NCBI GenBank assembly: GCA_963746825.1
Contig: CAVVCU010000008.1
Span: 1-64,000 of the forward strand
Source of the DNA: JACVRW01 sp963746825
Lineage (GTDB): Bacteria > Actinomycetota > Thermoleophilia > Solirubrobacterales > Thermoleophilaceae
Length of the DNA: 64,000 bases
Reading direction: 5' to 3'
How positions within the stretch are numbered: the first letter of the stretch is position 1; each line of letters opens with the position of its first letter. Positions 46,778 to 55,037 of this stretch are shown one piece after another. The position numbers and the translations under genes are program-made. The notes beneath the pieces were generated by a model that had not been told where the DNA came from, did no database searches, and worked only from the letters and a program-made list of their open reading frames with translations.

Positions 46778-46942
46778 GGCCATTGATGCATCCCAACGCT
46801 GCAAGATTCGCCACGGCCGTCGCCCGACCGACCCGGTTGGCGCTTTTGCGTCCCGCCGCGGCTCTCGGCAGCGGCCGTTACCTGAGCCGGCCTCATACTC
46901 GAGACCGATGCGCCGGGCGCCCCGATCGGCAACCATCGCGTC

Positions 46943-48050
46943 ATGAGCCGGCCCAGCCGCCGACTGCTCGCGCGGTTCGCGGACATAGCCATTCCCTGGG
47001 GCGTGGGCCTGTTCCTGGCCCTGGTCTCGCTCGACGTCGGCCGCCACACGGACAGCTCGGGCCTCGTGCTGGTGGGCCTTGCGCTCGCCGTCGCCCAGGG
47101 GGCGGCTCTGCACTGGCGGCGGCGCTACCCCGAGTGGGTGATGGCGGTCGCCCTCGCCGGCGGCTTCGGGATCTGGCTGCTCGCCCCCGACGTGGTCTTG
47201 CCCGTGGCCGGCCTGTTCGCTGTCGGCTCGCTGGCCGCGGCCCGCCCACCAAGGGTCTCGCTGGTCGGCCTGGTCGCGCTCATCGCCCTGTCGGCCACCA
47301 ACTTCTTCACCGCGACCGCTGAGGACACGGTCTTCACGATGGGCCTCGCCGTGGGCGCGTGGGCCCTCGGCGAGGCGGCGCGCAACCGGCGCGTGGCCAT
47401 CGAGGAGGAGGCACGCCGCGCCGCCGGGGAGGAGAAGGCGTACATAGCCCGCGAGCTCCACGACGTGATCGCCCACAGCGTGTCGGTGATCGTTGTCCAG
47501 GCCGCGGCCGCGGACGACGTGTTCGACGAGCGCCCTGACCAGGCGCGCCAGGCTCTGCGCTCGATCGAGCGCTCCGGCCGCGAGGCGATGACCGAGTTGC
47601 GCCGCCTCCTGGGCGCCGTGAGGCCGGATGGCGACGGCCGGTTCGAGCGCCGGGCCGCAGCCCGGCCTGGACCGCGTGGAGGAGCTGACCGAGCCGCTGC
47701 GCGCGGCCGGCCTGGGCGTCGAGGTCCGCCGCGAGGGCGAGCCCGCTCCCCTGCCCGCGGGGGTCGACCTGTCGGCGTACAGGATCGTCCAGGAGGCGCT
47801 GACCAACACCCTCCGGCACGCCGGCGCCAGCCGGGCCGAGGTGACCCTGCGCTACCGCCCCGGCGAGGTTGAGCTGGAGGTGCGCGACGACGGCAACGGC
47901 CTTGCGCCCGGCGACGCCGGCGCGTCCGGGCAGGGCCTGACGGGCATGCGCGAGCGCGCCCTGCTGCTGGGCGGCACGCTCGAGGCGGGGCCGCTGCCCC
48001 GCGGGGGCTTTCGCGTCCACGCCCGGCTTCCGCTGGAGGCGGGCCGGTGA
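46943..48050 (+). CDS. Sensor histidine kinase, NarL/DesK type (HisKA_3), one frameshift
   Basis: This membrane kinase of about 368 residues has 4-6 spans in the first 145 residues. The dimerisation helix has phospho-accepting H173 in 'YIARELHDVIAHSVSVIVVQ'. The frame breaks near 47638 after 'ELRRLLGAVRPDGDG', where one extra base is present, and continues 'PGLDRVEELTEPLRAAGLGV', 'YRIVQEALTNTLRHAGASRA' (N box) and 'DDGNGLAPGDAGASGQGLTG' (G box) to the TGA at 48050. It is coupled to the response regulator and lies upstream of an ABC exporter, the layout of LiaS/DesK systems sensing envelope or membrane stress. Confidence 0.85.
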
Positions 48051-48709
48051 CTATCCGGGTGGTGATCGCCGACGACCAGGCGCTGGTCCGCGGCGGCTTT
48101 CGCATGATCCTCGACGCCCGCGAGGACATGGATGTGGTGGGCGAGGCCGGCGACGGCGCGGAGGCGGTGGAGATGGTCGCCCTTCACCGGCCCGACGTGG
48201 TGCTCATGGACGTGCGCATGCCCGGCCTGGACGGCATCGAGGCCACCCGGCGCATCGTCCGGTCGGGAAGCCCAGCGCGGGTGATCGTCCTCACCACCTA
48301 CGACCTCGACGAGTACGTGTTCGCCGCCCTCCGCGCCGGCGCCAGCGGCTTCCTGCTCAAGGACGTGAAACCGGCGGACCTGGTGGAGGGGATCCGGGTG
48401 ATCGCCGAGGGCAATGCCCTGCTGGCGGCGACCGTCACCCGGCGCCTGCTCGATCGGGTCGCCCACACCCTGCCGGACGGCTCAGCCGGCACGGAGGACC
48501 TGGCCGAGCTCACCGATCGCGAGGCGGAGGTCCTGCGGCTGGTGGCTCTGGCCCTGTCGAACGCCGAGATCGCCAAGCGGCTGGTGGTGAGCGAGGCCAC
48601 GGTCAAGACGCATGTGTCGGCGGTACTCCGAAAGCTCGGGCTGCGCGATCGCATCCAGGCCGTGGTGTTCGCCTACGACGTCGGCCTGGTGCGCCCGCGC
48701 TCATCCTGA
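48047..48709 (+). CDS. Response regulator, NarL/LuxR family
   Basis: This is a 220-residue two-domain regulator. The receiver has the phospho-accepting D55 ('VVLMDVRMPGLDGIEATRRI'), an acidic pocket (IADDQ) and lysine in 'FLLKDVKPADL'. The C-terminal LuxR helix-turn-helix is 'LTDREAEVLRLVALALSNAE' with 'IAKRLVVSEATVKTHVSAVL'. The GTG start overlaps the kinase stop, so the pair is one unit. The ABC exporter 66 bases downstream is the likely target. Confidence 0.93.
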   Translation: MTIRVVIADDQALVRGGFRMILDAREDMDVVGEAGDGAEAVEMVALHRPDVVLMDVRMPGLDGIEATRRIVRSGSPARVIVLTTYDLDEYVFAALRAGASGFLLKDVKPADLVEGIRVIAEGNALLAATVTRRLLDRVAHTLPDGSAGTEDLAELTDREAEVLRLVALALSNAEIAKRLVVSEATVKTHVSAVLRKLGLRDRIQAVVFAYDVGLVRPRSS

Positions 48710-48775
48710 AGTCGTAGGGCGAAAGCCATCCGAGCGGCCGATGTGGGGCGCGGGCGGGCGCCATAGCTTGGGCAC

Positions 48776-49669
48776 ATGGCAGCTATCGAGGTTGACGGCT
48801 TGAGCAAACGCTACGGGCAGGTGCAGGCGGTGGGCGGTGTGTCGTTCGCCGTCGAGGCCGGAAAGGTGACCGGCTTCATCGGTCCCAACGGGGCGGGCAA
48901 GAGCACCACGCTGCGCATGTTGCTCGGGCTGATCCGGCCCGACTCCGGGACGGCGACCTTCGACGGGCGCCGCTACGAGGAGCTCGAGTCCGCATCGGGC
49001 CAAGTGGGCGCCGTGCTCGAGGACGCGAGCTTTCACCCCGGCCGCAGCGCCCGCAATCACCTGCGGGTCCTGGCCGCGGCCGGCGGCCACCCGCCGCGGC
49101 GCGTGGACGACCTGCTGGAGCGCGTGGGACTCGCGGGCGCAGCTGACCGCCGGGTCAAGGGTTATTCGATGGGCATGCGCCAGCGCCTCAGCCTGGCCGC
49201 GGCGCTGCTGGGCGACCCCGAGGTGCTGATCCTCGACGAGCCGGCCAACGGCCTCGACCCGCCCGGGATCCGCTGGATTCGGGACCTGCTGCGCGCCGAG
49301 GCCCAGCGGGGCCGCGCGGTGCTGGTGTCGAGCCACCTGCTCTCGGAGCTGGCCCAGAGCATCGACGACGTGCTGGTGATCGCCCACGGGCAGCTTCGGG
49401 CGGACGGCCCGATAGGCGGGGTGCTTCGGTCGGTCGATGGGCCCGCAACGCACGTGTCGGCGGGTGATCCCCTCGCGTTGGCCGCCGTGCTGCGCGGCCA
49501 CGGTCACACGGTCGAAGCCCAGCCCGCGGGCGCTCTGATCGTCCGCGGGGCCACGCCGGAGGCGGTGGGCCTGCTGGCGGCGGAGCACCGCATCGCGCTC
49601 ACTTCGCTGGGGGCGGCCGGGCGCTCGCTCGAGGACGCCTTCCTCGAGCTCACCGCGGTGCCGGCATGA
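48776..49669 (+). CDS. ABC transporter ATP-binding protein (DrrA/CcmA-like)
   Basis: This is a 297-residue ATPase of the DRA family: Walker A 'GPNGAGKST' (36-44), the Q-loop area near 'GAVLEDASFHPGRSARNHLR', signature-like 'GYSMGMRQRLSLAAALLGDP', Walker B 'VLILDEPANGLDPPG' and switch histidine in 'VLVSSHLLSELAQSIDDVLV'. It powers the ABC-2 permease whose start overlaps its stop (ATGA). Export of a drug, lipid or antimicrobial peptide is the usual role in this arrangement. Confidence 0.92.
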   Translation: MAAIEVDGLSKRYGQVQAVGGVSFAVEAGKVTGFIGPNGAGKSTTLRMLLGLIRPDSGTATFDGRRYEELESASGQVGAVLEDASFHPGRSARNHLRVLAAAGGHPPRRVDDLLERVGLAGAADRRVKGYSMGMRQRLSLAAALLGDPEVLILDEPANGLDPPGIRWIRDLLRAEAQRGRAVLVSSHLLSELAQSIDDVLVIAHGQLRADGPIGGVLRSVDGPATHVSAGDPLALAAVLRGHGHTVEAQPAGALIVRGATPEAVGLLAAEHRIALTSLGAAGRSLEDAFLELTAVPA

Positions 49670-50409
49670 GGCCGCTCCTGCACGCCGAGCTGCTCAAGCT
49701 GCGAACCACCCGCACGTTCGCCGCCCTGGCGGGCGCCGCGGTGGGCACCTCGCTGCTGCTGGCCGTGCTCGTGGCCGTGCTCACCGAGCCCACGGAGTCA
49801 TCCGTGCTCATCGACGTGTTCGCCTCGGACACCAGCAGCCTCTTCATCCTGATCCTCGCCGTGGTCGGCGTGAGCGGCGAGTGGCGCCACCGCACGATCG
49901 CCGGCTCGCTGCTCGCCGCCCCGAACCGGTTGCGCTTCCTGGCCGCCAAGACGGTGGCGTTCGCCGCGGCCGGGTTGTTGCTGTCGGTCTTCATCTCCAT
50001 CGCCGTCGCGATCGCCGGCTCCGCGGTCCTCGGCTTTCGCGGCCTGCCGCTGCCGGAGGCCGGAGAGCTTGTCGATCTGGCCGCCCGCGGCGCGCTGATC
50101 TCCGCGCTGCTGGGAGCCTTCGGCGTGTGCCTGGGGGCGCTCGTGCGCAACCAGCTGGTGGCCATCGTGGGCGTGCTCCTGCTGTTGCTCTTCCTCGAGC
50201 CGCTGGTGGTGACGCTGGCCCCCGACTACGGGCGCTTCGGGCCCTTCGGGGCGCTGCCCACGGCGATCACCGAGATCTCGCCCGAGGAGGTCGGCCTGGG
50301 CGACGTGGCCCTCGTGGCCCCCGGAGTGGGCGTGCTGCTCATGCTCGCCTGGATCGGCGCGGCCTTCGCGGCCGGCGGGGCGCTGCTTCGCCGGCGCGAT
50401 CTGGAGTAG
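49666..50409 (+). CDS. ABC-2 type transporter permease
   Basis: This is a 247-residue membrane protein with about six spans: 'LAGAAVGTSLLLAVLVAVLT', 'SLFILILAVVGVSGEWRHRT', 'VAFAAAGLLLSVFISIAVAI', 'LISALLGAFGVCLGALVRNQ', 'IVGVLLLLLFLEPLVVTLAP' and 'VLLMLAWIGAAFAAGGALLR'. 'GEWRHRTIAGSLLAAPNRLR' is the usual cytoplasmic motif of ABC-2 permeases. It pairs with the overlapping ATPase to form a small exporter, probably induced by the two-component system upstream. Confidence 0.88.
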   Translation: MRPLLHAELLKLRTTRTFAALAGAAVGTSLLLAVLVAVLTEPTESSVLIDVFASDTSSLFILILAVVGVSGEWRHRTIAGSLLAAPNRLRFLAAKTVAFAAAGLLLSVFISIAVAIAGSAVLGFRGLPLPEAGELVDLAARGALISALLGAFGVCLGALVRNQLVAIVGVLLLLLFLEPLVVTLAPDYGRFGPFGALPTAITEISPEEVGLGDVALVAPGVGVLLMLAWIGAAFAAGGALLRRRDLE

Positions 50410-50413
50410 CGCG

Positions 50414-50824
50414 TCAGACCGGCAGCAGCGGGATGTCCCACAGGATCGCCGCCGCGATGAAGGCCCCGATGGCCAGCGCGGCGGCGATGCCGCCCAGCAC
50501 GCGTTCGGTGGTCGTCGTCTCCTCGGCACGGTCGGCCAGCTTGTCGCCGAAGATGATCGCCTTCTCGAGCAGCCGCTCGGCGCGGTCGAACTCGAGGGCC
50601 AGGAAGCCCAGCCCGAGCAGGATCACGAGGAAGCCGGGGCCGGGCACGCCCGGTCCCGACAGGACGATTCCCACGAGCACCAGGAGAAAGCCGAACACCA
50701 CCACGCCCGCGCGGGCGATCGGGTGGCGCTCCTTGTGGCGCTCCTTTCGCTCCTGGAGCTTGACCAGCAGCTCGGGGCGGTCGTCCTCCTTCTGCTCGCC
50801 GGCCTCGTCGGTCATCGCGCTCAC
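50414..50824 (-). CDS. PGPGW-family small membrane protein (TIGR02611-like)
   Basis: This protein of up to 136 residues has a charged N-terminal helix ('ELLVKLQERKERHKERHPIA') and two hydrophobic stretches. The first contains 'GIVLSGPGVPGPGFLVILLG', the PGPGW/F motif that defines this actinobacterial family. 'AIGAFIAAAILWDIPLLP' is the last span. Function is unknown. A GTG at 50824 overlaps the bioD stop (GTGA), while an ATG at 50815 is also possible; I see no strong ribosome site for either. It is convergent with the ABC permease. Confidence 0.78.
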   Translation of the reverse strand: MSAMTDEAGEQKEDDRPELLVKLQERKERHKERHPIARAGVVVFGFLLVLVGIVLSGPGVPGPGFLVILLGLGFLALEFDRAERLLEKAIIFGDKLADRAEETTTTERVLGGIAAALAIGAFIAAAILWDIPLLPV

Positions 50825-51489
50825 GGTAGCCAGTCGCCGAGGGGCAGGGCCTCGGCGGCCTCGGCCAGCCGGCTTGGGGTGGTGGCCGGCAGCCCGCTCA
50901 CGGCCACGCCAGTCAGGCGCTCGACGGTCTCCCGGTTGGACCGCTCGATCGGCTCAGGATCGAGCGGCCACGGCGTCATCACCACGCCGGCCACGTGCAG
51001 GCCCGCGGCGCGCGCCGCCTCGACCGTGAGCAGCGTGTGGTTGATCGTGCCCAGTCCCGTGCGCGCCGCCACCACCACGGGGAGGGCCAGGTCGACGGCC
51101 AGGTCGCGCACCAGGTAGCCGGGGGTGATCGGCACCATCAGGCCGCCCACTCCCTCGGCTATCAGCAGCCGGTCAGCGGCGCCGCGGGCAACCGCGAGCA
51201 GTCTTGCGGGCTCGATCGTCTCGCCCGCCAGCTCAGCCGCGTAGTGGGGGGAGAGCGGCGGCGCGTAGCGGTAGGGGGCCACCTCCTCGGGCGCCAGCGC
51301 GCCGCCCGTGGCGGCGGAGAGTAGATCGTGGTCGCGGGGCCAGTCGCCGGCCGGGTCGGCCAGCCCGGTCACGACCGGCTTGAAGGCGGCAACCGGCTCC
51401 CCGCGGGCCACCAGCGCCGCGCAGATGGCAGCCGCCACGATCGACTTGCCGACCCCGGTGTCCGTCCCCGTGACGAACAGGCCGCGCAA
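50821..51489 (-). CDS. bioD: Dethiobiotin synthase
   Basis: This is a 222-residue ATP-dependent carboxylase that closes the ureido ring of dethiobiotin. It has the P-loop 'VTGTDTGVGKSIVAAAICAA' (residues 6-25), 'AAFKPVVTGL' with the DAPA-contact lysine, and 'LIAEGVGGLMVPITPGYLVR' carrying the conserved Glu and GG. 'VVVAARTGLGTINHTLLTVE' follows. It is the last biotin gene of the bioB-bioF-bioD run, 10 bases after bioF. Confidence 0.93.
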   Translation of the reverse strand: MRGLFVTGTDTGVGKSIVAAAICAALVARGEPVAAFKPVVTGLADPAGDWPRDHDLLSAATGGALAPEEVAPYRYAPPLSPHYAAELAGETIEPARLLAVARGAADRLLIAEGVGGLMVPITPGYLVRDLAVDLALPVVVAARTGLGTINHTLLTVEAARAAGLHVAGVVMTPWPLDPEPIERSNRETVERLTGVAVSGLPATTPSRLAEAAEALPLGDWLP

Positions 51490-51499
51490 CGGCGGCGCG

Positions 51500-52735
51500 T
51501 CAGGCAGCGTCGGCCAGGCCGTCGAACACCCGGCGGCCGTCGGCGGCCGTCACCCGCAGGTCCGCCGGGCGGCCCGCGGAGGCCGGGATGCTCGCCGCCA
51601 GCAGCTCGGCAGCCTCGCGCAGCTCGGTCTTGGTGTGAGAGGCCATCACCGCCAGGCGCAGCCGCGACGTGCCCTCCGGCACGGTGGGCGGACGGATGGC
51701 CGGGGCGAATATCCCGCGCTCAAGCGCGCGATCGCTCGCGGCCACGGCTGCGTCGGCGTCACCAACGATCAGCGGGACGATCGGGGTGCTCTGGCCGTCG
51801 TCCACTCCCACGCCGGCCTCGGCCAGCGCCTCGCGCAGGACGCGCGAGTTGCGCTGCAGCTTCTCCACCCGCCGCGGTTGCTCGCGCAGCAGGTCGAGGG
51901 CGGCGATCGCCGCGGCCACCGAGGGCGGGGCCAGGGCCGTGGAGAAGATCAGCGTGCGGGCGGTGTTGATGAGGAACTTGGCCATCGTCTCCTCGCAGAG
52001 CACGTACGCCCCGTAGGAGCCGAGCGCCTTGCCCAGCGTGCCCACGATCACGTCGACCTCCTGCTCGAGGCCCTGCTCGGCCACCAGGCCGCGACCGCCC
52101 GGGCCCACACAGCCGGTGCCGTGGGCCTCGTCGACCATCACGCGTGCGTCATAGCGCTGGGCCAGCTCCACGATGTCGCGCAGCGGCGCCACGTCGCCGT
52201 CCATCGAGAACACGCCGTCGGTCACGATCAGGGCCCCGCGCCCCTCGGCCTCGCGCAGCCCCCACTCGAGGTGGTCGACGTCGCAGTGGTCGTAGACGAA
52301 GGTCTCCGCGCGCGAGAGCCGGCAGCCGTCGATGATCGACGCGTGGTTGAGCGCGTCGGAGAACACGACGTCGCCCTCCCGCGTGAGCGCGGACACCACC
52401 CCAGAGTTGGCCAGGTAGCCCGAGCCGAACAGCAGGCAGGCCTCGGCGCCCTTGAAGTCGGCCAGCGCCTCCTCGAGGCGCCGGTGGATCGTCATGTTCC
52501 CCGATATGAGGCGCGACGCGCCGGAGCCAGCCCCGTAGCGCATCGCCGCCTCGGCCGCCGCCTCGCGCACGCGCGGGTGATCGGCCAGGCCGAGGTAGTT
52601 GTTGGAGCAGAGCAGCAGCACCGGGGTCCCGTCGAGCAGCACGCGCGGCCCCTGGGGCCCCGAGACACAGCGCAGTCGGCGGTACAGGCCGCGGCCGCGG
52701 ATCTCCTCGAGTCGCTCGTGGATGTCGCTGCTCAC
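51500..52735 (-). CDS. bioF: 8-amino-7-oxononanoate synthase (KAPA synthase)
   Basis: This is a 411-residue alpha-oxoamine synthase that joins pimeloyl-ACP/CoA and alanine. Marks are 'LLCSNNYLGLADHPRVREAA', 'GSGASRLISGNMTIHRRLEE', 'FSDALNHASIIDGCRLSRAE', 'VMVDEAHGTGCVGPGGRGLV' and the PLP lysine in 'VIVGTLGKALGSYGAYVLCE'. The GTG at 52735 overlaps the bioB stop (GTGA), so no longer N-terminus is likely even though the frame stays open upstream. The C-terminal 30 residues (…VTAADGRRVFDGLADAA) are longer than usual. Confidence 0.93.
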   Translation of the reverse strand: MSSDIHERLEEIRGRGLYRRLRCVSGPQGPRVLLDGTPVLLLCSNNYLGLADHPRVREAAAEAAMRYGAGSGASRLISGNMTIHRRLEEALADFKGAEACLLFGSGYLANSGVVSALTREGDVVFSDALNHASIIDGCRLSRAETFVYDHCDVDHLEWGLREAEGRGALIVTDGVFSMDGDVAPLRDIVELAQRYDARVMVDEAHGTGCVGPGGRGLVAEQGLEQEVDVIVGTLGKALGSYGAYVLCEETMAKFLINTARTLIFSTALAPPSVAAAIAALDLLREQPRRVEKLQRNSRVLREALAEAGVGVDDGQSTPIVPLIVGDADAAVAASDRALERGIFAPAIRPPTVPEGTSRLRLAVMASHTKTELREAAELLAASIPASAGRPADLRVTAADGRRVFDGLADAA

Positions 52736-53904
52736 GCGGCCTCCGGCTTGACCTGGACCACTTCGGGGAAGGCGTTGGGAGCGCCGTCGGGCCGCGCCGG
52801 CACGGAGGTCTTCTTGCGGTGGCGCAGCTGGGTGGCGGGATTCCAGAAGTTGGCCTCCCCCTGCGAATCGATCAGCGCGTCGACCGGAGTGCGCGGGGTG
52901 TCGCCGTCGAGCCAGCCCGAGCGGTTGTCGGGGCGGGGGTTGGCGCCGTTGTCCGCCTGGCGCGCCACGTTGAGGCCGAGCTCCTCGAACACCGCGCGGT
53001 CGTCCTCGGGCTCGGAGCCCAGGGTGGTCAGGAAGTTGCCCATCATCACGCCGTTGAGCCCGGCCTTCACGGCCAGCCGGGCGAACTCCCCCTGGCCCAG
53101 GTTCTCGTTGCGCCCGCCACAGAGGCGAAACAGCGCGCCCGGGATCACGAGGCGGAAGATCGCCACCCACTGGACGACCTCCCACGGGTCCATCAGCTCG
53201 CGGCTCCCGAACTTGGTGCCCGGACGGGGGTTGAGCAGGTTGATCGGCACGCTCGTGGGCTCGAGCGCGGACAGCTCGAAGGCCATCTCCACGCGCTGCT
53301 CGTGCGTCTCGCCCAGGTTGAGGATTCCGCCGACGCAGGTCTCGAGGCCCGCCTCGCGCACGGCGTCGATCGTTCGCACCCGTCCCTCGTAGCGCACGGT
53401 GGTCGACACCTCGGGGTAGTAGCTCTCCGCCGTCTCGACGTTGTGGTGCACCCGCTGGATGCCCGCTTCCTTGAGTGCCTGCGCGCGGGCCACCGACATG
53501 TGGCCGATCGACGCGCAGCGCTTGAGGTTGGTGTGCTCGGCCACCAGGCGGGCGCCGTCGACGATGTTCTGGAAGTCGCGCTTGGAGAGCCCCTGGCCCT
53601 GGGTGACCATGCAGAAGCGGTGAGCGCCCGCCGCCTCGGCGGCGCGGGCGTGCTCGAGGATCTGCTCCGCGGTCATCATCGCGTGCATCGGCGTGTCGGC
53701 CTCGGCGAAGCGCGACTGCGCGCAGAAGCCGCAGTCCTCGGCGCAGCCGCCCGACTTCGCGTTCACGAGCGAGCAGAGGTCGGTGGAGTCGCCGAAGCGC
53801 TCGACGCGCACCTGCCAGGCCCGATCCACCAGCGCCTCGATCTCGGCGTGGTCGGTGATCTGCCCGAGCTGGAGCGCCTCTTCAGGAGAGATGAGGGACG
53901 GCAC
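52732..53904 (-). CDS. bioB: Biotin synthase (radical SAM)
   Basis: This is a 390-residue radical-SAM enzyme that inserts sulfur into dethiobiotin. The SAM cluster cysteines are C54, C58 and C61 ('AKSGGCAEDCGFCAQS'), followed by 'AAEAAGAHRFCMVTQGQGLS'. The 'HHNVETAESYYPEV' block is usual, and ligands for the sacrificial 2Fe-2S cluster are in 'KRCASIGHMS' and 'LETCVGGILNLGETHEQRVE'. The extra 50 or so residues at the C-terminus (…PVDALIDSQGEANFWNPATQ) are actinobacterial in style. It is the first gene of the biotin run. Confidence 0.95.
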   Translation of the reverse strand: MPSLISPEEALQLGQITDHAEIEALVDRAWQVRVERFGDSTDLCSLVNAKSGGCAEDCGFCAQSRFAEADTPMHAMMTAEQILEHARAAEAAGAHRFCMVTQGQGLSKRDFQNIVDGARLVAEHTNLKRCASIGHMSVARAQALKEAGIQRVHHNVETAESYYPEVSTTVRYEGRVRTIDAVREAGLETCVGGILNLGETHEQRVEMAFELSALEPTSVPINLLNPRPGTKFGSRELMDPWEVVQWVAIFRLVIPGALFRLCGGRNENLGQGEFARLAVKAGLNGVMMGNFLTTLGSEPEDDRAVFEELGLNVARQADNGANPRPDNRSGWLDGDTPRTPVDALIDSQGEANFWNPATQLRHRKKTSVPARPDGAPNAFPEVVQVKPEAA

Positions 53905-53943
53905 CGCAGGCCACCGTAGGCCCGCGCCCGGACGGAGCGCCCG

Positions 53944-54720
53944 TTATCGGCCCTGCCAGACCGGCTTGCGCTTCTCGGCGAAGGCACGCACGCCCTCGCG
54001 GAAGTCGCGGGAGCGAAAGCACGACTCGCGCAACTCGATCAGCTCCCGCTCGACTTCGGCCGGGAGGGGGCGCGAGCGCAGGGCGCGGATCACCCGCTTG
54101 TTGCCCTCGAGCGAGAGCGGAGCGTTGGCGGCGATGGCGGATGCGAGCGCGAGCACCCGCTGCTCGAGCTCCTCGGGCTCGAGCACCTCGTTCACGAGGC
54201 CCATGGCGCCGGCCCGCTCGCTCTCGACGTTGGTGCCCACGAAGAACAGCTCGGCCGTGTGAGCCACTCCGCACACGTCGATGAACTTGGCCAGCCCGGT
54301 GTGGGAGTAGATGAGCCCGAGCTTGGCCGGCGGCATGCCGAACTTCGCCCCCCGCGCGGCCAGGCGGATGTCGGCGGTCAGCGCCAGCTCCAGGCCGCCG
54401 CCGATCGCGTGGCCGTTGATCTCGGCCACCACCGGGAAGCGGTAGGCCTCGAGCGCCTCGATCGCGTCGTTGAAGGGATGGGCCACGAGGCGCTCGGCGG
54501 ACTCCTCGAACTGTTGTTCTTCCAAGTTGCCGATGTCGTAGCCCGCGGAGAACACGGTGCCGGTGCCGCGAATGACCAGGCAGCGCGCCTCGAGGGTTCG
54601 CGCGTGAGCGGCGAGGGAGTCGAGGATCTCGTGGTCGAGCGCGCCCCGGCGCTCGGGGTTGGCGATCGTCAGCCGGGCGACGCCCTCGGCCGGCTCGTCG
54701 AGTTGGAGCTGGCCGGGCAC
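53944..54720 (-). CDS. Enoyl-CoA hydratase/isomerase family protein
   Basis: This is a 258-residue crotonase-fold protein. 'CLVIRGTGTVFSAGYDIGNL' and 'PVVAEINGHAIGGGLELALT' form the oxyanion hole, followed by 'KFGMPPAKLGLIYSHTGLAK'. The second catalytic glutamate of typical hydratases is not clear, since 'GTNVESERAGAMGLVNEVLE' fits, so dehydratase, isomerase or thioesterase activity is possible. The GTG start immediately follows the stop of the biotinyl-domain gene. It may belong to fatty-acid or branched-chain breakdown. Confidence 0.85.
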   Translation of the reverse strand: MPGQLQLDEPAEGVARLTIANPERRGALDHEILDSLAAHARTLEARCLVIRGTGTVFSAGYDIGNLEEQQFEESAERLVAHPFNDAIEALEAYRFPVVAEINGHAIGGGLELALTADIRLAARGAKFGMPPAKLGLIYSHTGLAKFIDVCGVAHTAELFFVGTNVESERAGAMGLVNEVLEPEELEQRVLALASAIAANAPLSLEGNKRVIRALRSRPLPAEVERELIELRESCFRSRDFREGVRAFAEKRKPVWQGR

Positions 54721-54933
54721 CTACTCCAGGACGACCAGGGTGTCGCCCTCGGAAACCGACTGGCCCTCCTGGCAGGCGATCTCCTTCACCTTGCCGTCGT
54801 CCTCGGCCTCGACGGGCATCTCCATCTTCATCGACTCGAGGATCACCACCGTGTCGCCCTCGGTCACCTGCTGGCCAACCTCACATTCGACCTTCCAGAC
54901 CGTTCCGGTGATATGAGCATCGACGTTCGGCAC
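54721..54933 (-). CDS. Stand-alone biotinyl-domain (BCCP-like) protein
   Basis: This is a 70-residue biotin/lipoyl-attachment protein. K36 in E-S-M-K-M-E-M is the biotinylation site, with the typical hammerhead fold ('ITGTVWKVECEVGQQVTEGD' and 'GKVKEIACQEGQSVSEGDTL'). The GTG at 54933 follows GGAAGGAC, and an upstream ATG at 55035 is unlikely. It would serve as carrier for an acyl-CoA or oxaloacetate-type carboxylase whose other subunits are not here. The enoyl-CoA hydratase gene follows with no gap and the biotin genes are near. Confidence 0.88.
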   Translation of the reverse strand: MPNVDAHITGTVWKVECEVGQQVTEGDTVVILESMKMEMPVEAEDDGKVKEIACQEGQSVSEGDTLVVLE

Positions 54934-55037
54934 AGTGTCGTCCTTCCCCCCTGGTCGATTGAAGGCGTCGCGGCACGATACTGAGCGGCCCGGGCGCGTA
55001 ACGAAGGCCCCGGAAACGGGGTAAGAGGGCCACACGC

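Noticed and set aside
46762..46942. A small gene in the gap before the histidine kinase
   Set aside because: The open frames there have Arg/Ser-rich composition and run into the kinase in the wrong frame; no ribosome site is seen.
51500..53185. A longer BioF with a 150-residue N-terminal extension
   Set aside because: The upstream part is out-of-frame antisense-free bioB sequence; the GTG at 52735 gives standard BioF.
39063..54933. A biosynthetic gene cluster including two acyl-CoA synthetases, SDRs and biotin genes
   Set aside because: There is no core synthase, carrier-protein or tailoring set; the genes are on both strands and look like ordinary metabolism.
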